A DNA stretch of 64,000 nucleotides from Virgibacillus_R byunsanensis (GTDB lineage Bacteria > Bacillota > Bacilli > Bacillales > Amphibacillaceae): positions 372,001 to 436,000 of the forward strand of contig NZ_JBHTKJ010000007.1 of the NCBI RefSeq assembly GCF_042675965.1, in the 5' to 3' direction. Each line of letters opens with the position of its first letter. Position 1 is the stretch's first letter. The position numbers and the translations under genes are program-made. Positions 63,050 to 64,000 of this stretch are shown piece after piece. The notes beneath the pieces are model-generated. The model was not told where the DNA came from, searched no databases, and saw only the letters and a program-made list of their open reading frames with translations.

Positions 63050-64000
63050 ATGAAATCTAAGTTTTTAATTATTTGTATGTTTATTTTTCCTTTCACTTTA
63101 GGTCTAGTGGCGTGTAGTAATGATCAAAATACAAGTTCGGAAGATACTGATGAACAAGTTTTAGTATTTGCACGTGGTGCAGACTCTGAGAGTTTAGATT
63201 TTGCTAGTACAAATGATGGCGAGGTTTCTCGTGTGACACGGCAAGTTTTTGAGAGTTTATTATCTTTTTCGGAAGAATCGTTTGAGGTTATTCCTGGTCT
63301 AGCCCATGATTGGAAAGCAGAAGATGATGGGAAGGTATACACCTTTTATTTAGAAGAAGGGGTTAAATTTCACGATGGTACTGATTTTAATGCTGAGGCA
63401 GTAAAAACAAATTTCGAACGCTGGGCAGATCCAGCCCATGAATATTCCTTTGCAGATGATGGCTATTTCCATACAATATATGGAACCATGTTTGGAGGTT
63501 TTAAAGGGGATGAAGGTCACGTTATTGAAGAAATTAATGTGTTAGGGGATCATGAAGTTGAATTTGTATTAAAGGAACCGTTAGGTTACTTTTTGCAGAA
63601 CATGGCAATGGATGATTTTGCGATAGCTTCACCAGCATCATTTGAAGAGTTTGGAACAGAGTTAAACCAGAATCCAGTTGGTACTGGTCCATTTAAATTT
63701 GTTAGTTGGAGCAAGGATGACTCTATTATTTTAGAAAAGTTTGAGGATTATCGAAAAGAAGGATTGCCTAAACTAGATAAAGTTATCTTTAAAGTAATAC
63801 CAGATAATTCGGCACGTTTAATTGCACTACGTTCAGGTGAAGTGGACATCATAGATGGGTTGAATCCTGATGACGCGGAGGGTGTTGATGCTGAAGATAA
63901 TTTAGAATTATATACTCGCAGTGAGAACAACTTTGGCTATTTAGGATTTAATACAACAAAAGAACCCATAGATGATAAGCTTGTTCGTCAAGCAATTAAC
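63050..64000 (+). CDS. Peptide ABC transporter substrate-binding lipoprotein, 3' end outside window
   Basis: 317 codons visible from ATG 63050 (GGGGGTAAAG upstream), open to the window end. Lipobox LVAC with Cys22. SBP family 5: SLDFASTNDGEVSRV, GVKFHDGTDFNAEAV and NPVGTGPFKF are closer to DppA/NikA-like proteins than to the two OppA-like proteins in the window. It probably belongs to the transporter powered by the DppD and DppF ATPases upstream, with permeases beyond the window. Confidence 0.9.
   Translation, partial: MKSKFLIICMFIFPFTLGLVACSNDQNTSSEDTDEQVLVFARGADSESLDFASTNDGEVSRVTRQVFESLLSFSEESFEVIPGLAHDWKAEDDGKVYTFYLEEGVKFHDGTDFNAEAVKTNFERWADPAHEYSFADDGYFHTIYGTMFGGFKGDEGHVIEEINVLGDHEVEFVLKEPLGYFLQNMAMDDFAIASPASFEEFGTELNQNPVGTGPFKFVSWSKDDSIILEKFEDYRKEGLPKLDKVIFKVIPDNSARLIALRSGEVDIIDGLNPDDAEGVDAEDNLELYTRSENNFGYLGFNTTKEPIDDKLVRQAIN

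Noticed and set aside
1..64000. CRISPR arrays, tRNA or rRNA genes, prophage or defence genes
   Set aside because: No regularly spaced repeats, no tRNA-like cloverleaf and no phage, restriction or toxin-antitoxin genes were seen on reading both strands by eye.

Overview
The window looks like the chromosome of a low-GC, endospore-forming type of Firmicute, most probably a Bacillaceae genus of the Oceanobacillus/Virgibacillus/Lentibacillus kind. This rests on strong AGGAGG ribosome sites with frequent TTG/GTG starts, the ilvBHC-leuABCD order with a T-box leader, CodY-like boxes, TcyABC, YhfI, DUF3899 and DUF3006 proteins, and a PrsW protease with a zinc ribbon. I saw no tRNA, rRNA or CRISPR array. 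The genus is inference; no marker gene is present.

Layout. (1) 1-6.7 kb: a peptide/amide catabolic operon: an M24-fold protein cut by the window edge, an oligopeptide-binding lipoprotein, an Asp/Glu/hydantoin-type racemase, an M28-fold and an M20-fold protein. (2) 6.9-18.8 kb: mixed housekeeping genes (yhfI, CoxG-like, pepA, panD, PrsW, AbrB-like, a ComEC-like lipoprotein with DUF3006 partners, VanZ, a HAD phosphatase), with many intergenic repeats, a possible small RNA, an OsmC fragment and a dead REP-associated transposase. (3) 18.8-31.8 kb: the complete branched-chain amino acid set: ilvE divergent from ilvD, then T-box, ilvB-ilvH-ilvC-leuA-leuB-leuC-leuD-ilvA. (4) 31.8-35.1 kb: tcyABC (cystine uptake) and a 2-keto-4-pentenoate hydratase-like gene on the minus strand. 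(5) 35.2-36.6 kb: a deleted, frameshifted IS1380-family element with intact ends and a 5-bp target duplication. (6) 36.6-64 kb: a second peptide/proline catabolic region: ornithine cyclodeaminase-like gene, M24 peptidase, proline racemase/hydroxyproline epimerase-like gene, a full Opp transporter with a fused OppD-OppF ATPase, another M24 peptidase, prolyl oligopeptidase, a metal-dependent amidohydrolase, a GAF-PucR regulator, an N-carbamoylase/allantoate-amidohydrolase-like enzyme, DppD and DppF ATPases, an S9 peptidase, an M24-fold protein and the start of another peptide-binding lipoprotein.

How it fits together. Regions 1 and 6 read as an island for importing peptides, probably proline-containing ones, and taking them apart inside the cell: binding proteins and Opp/Dpp transporters feed Xaa-Pro type M24 enzymes, S9 prolyl peptidases and amidohydrolases, and racemase, epimerase and cyclodeaminase genes handle the released amino acids. 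Several units in region 6 carry textbook sigma-54 (SigL) -24/-12 promoters, which joins them into one regulon. No sigma-54 activator lies in the window. The racemase/cyclodeaminase/M24 block was duplicated and one copy has decayed.

The most unusual observation is that three peptidase-fold enzymes of the left cluster (M24, M28, M20) and the M24 paralogue at the right end all carry substitutions in residues that normally bind metal or catalyse peptide hydrolysis. They may form an uncharacterised pathway for a non-standard amide or peptide rather than ordinary peptidases.
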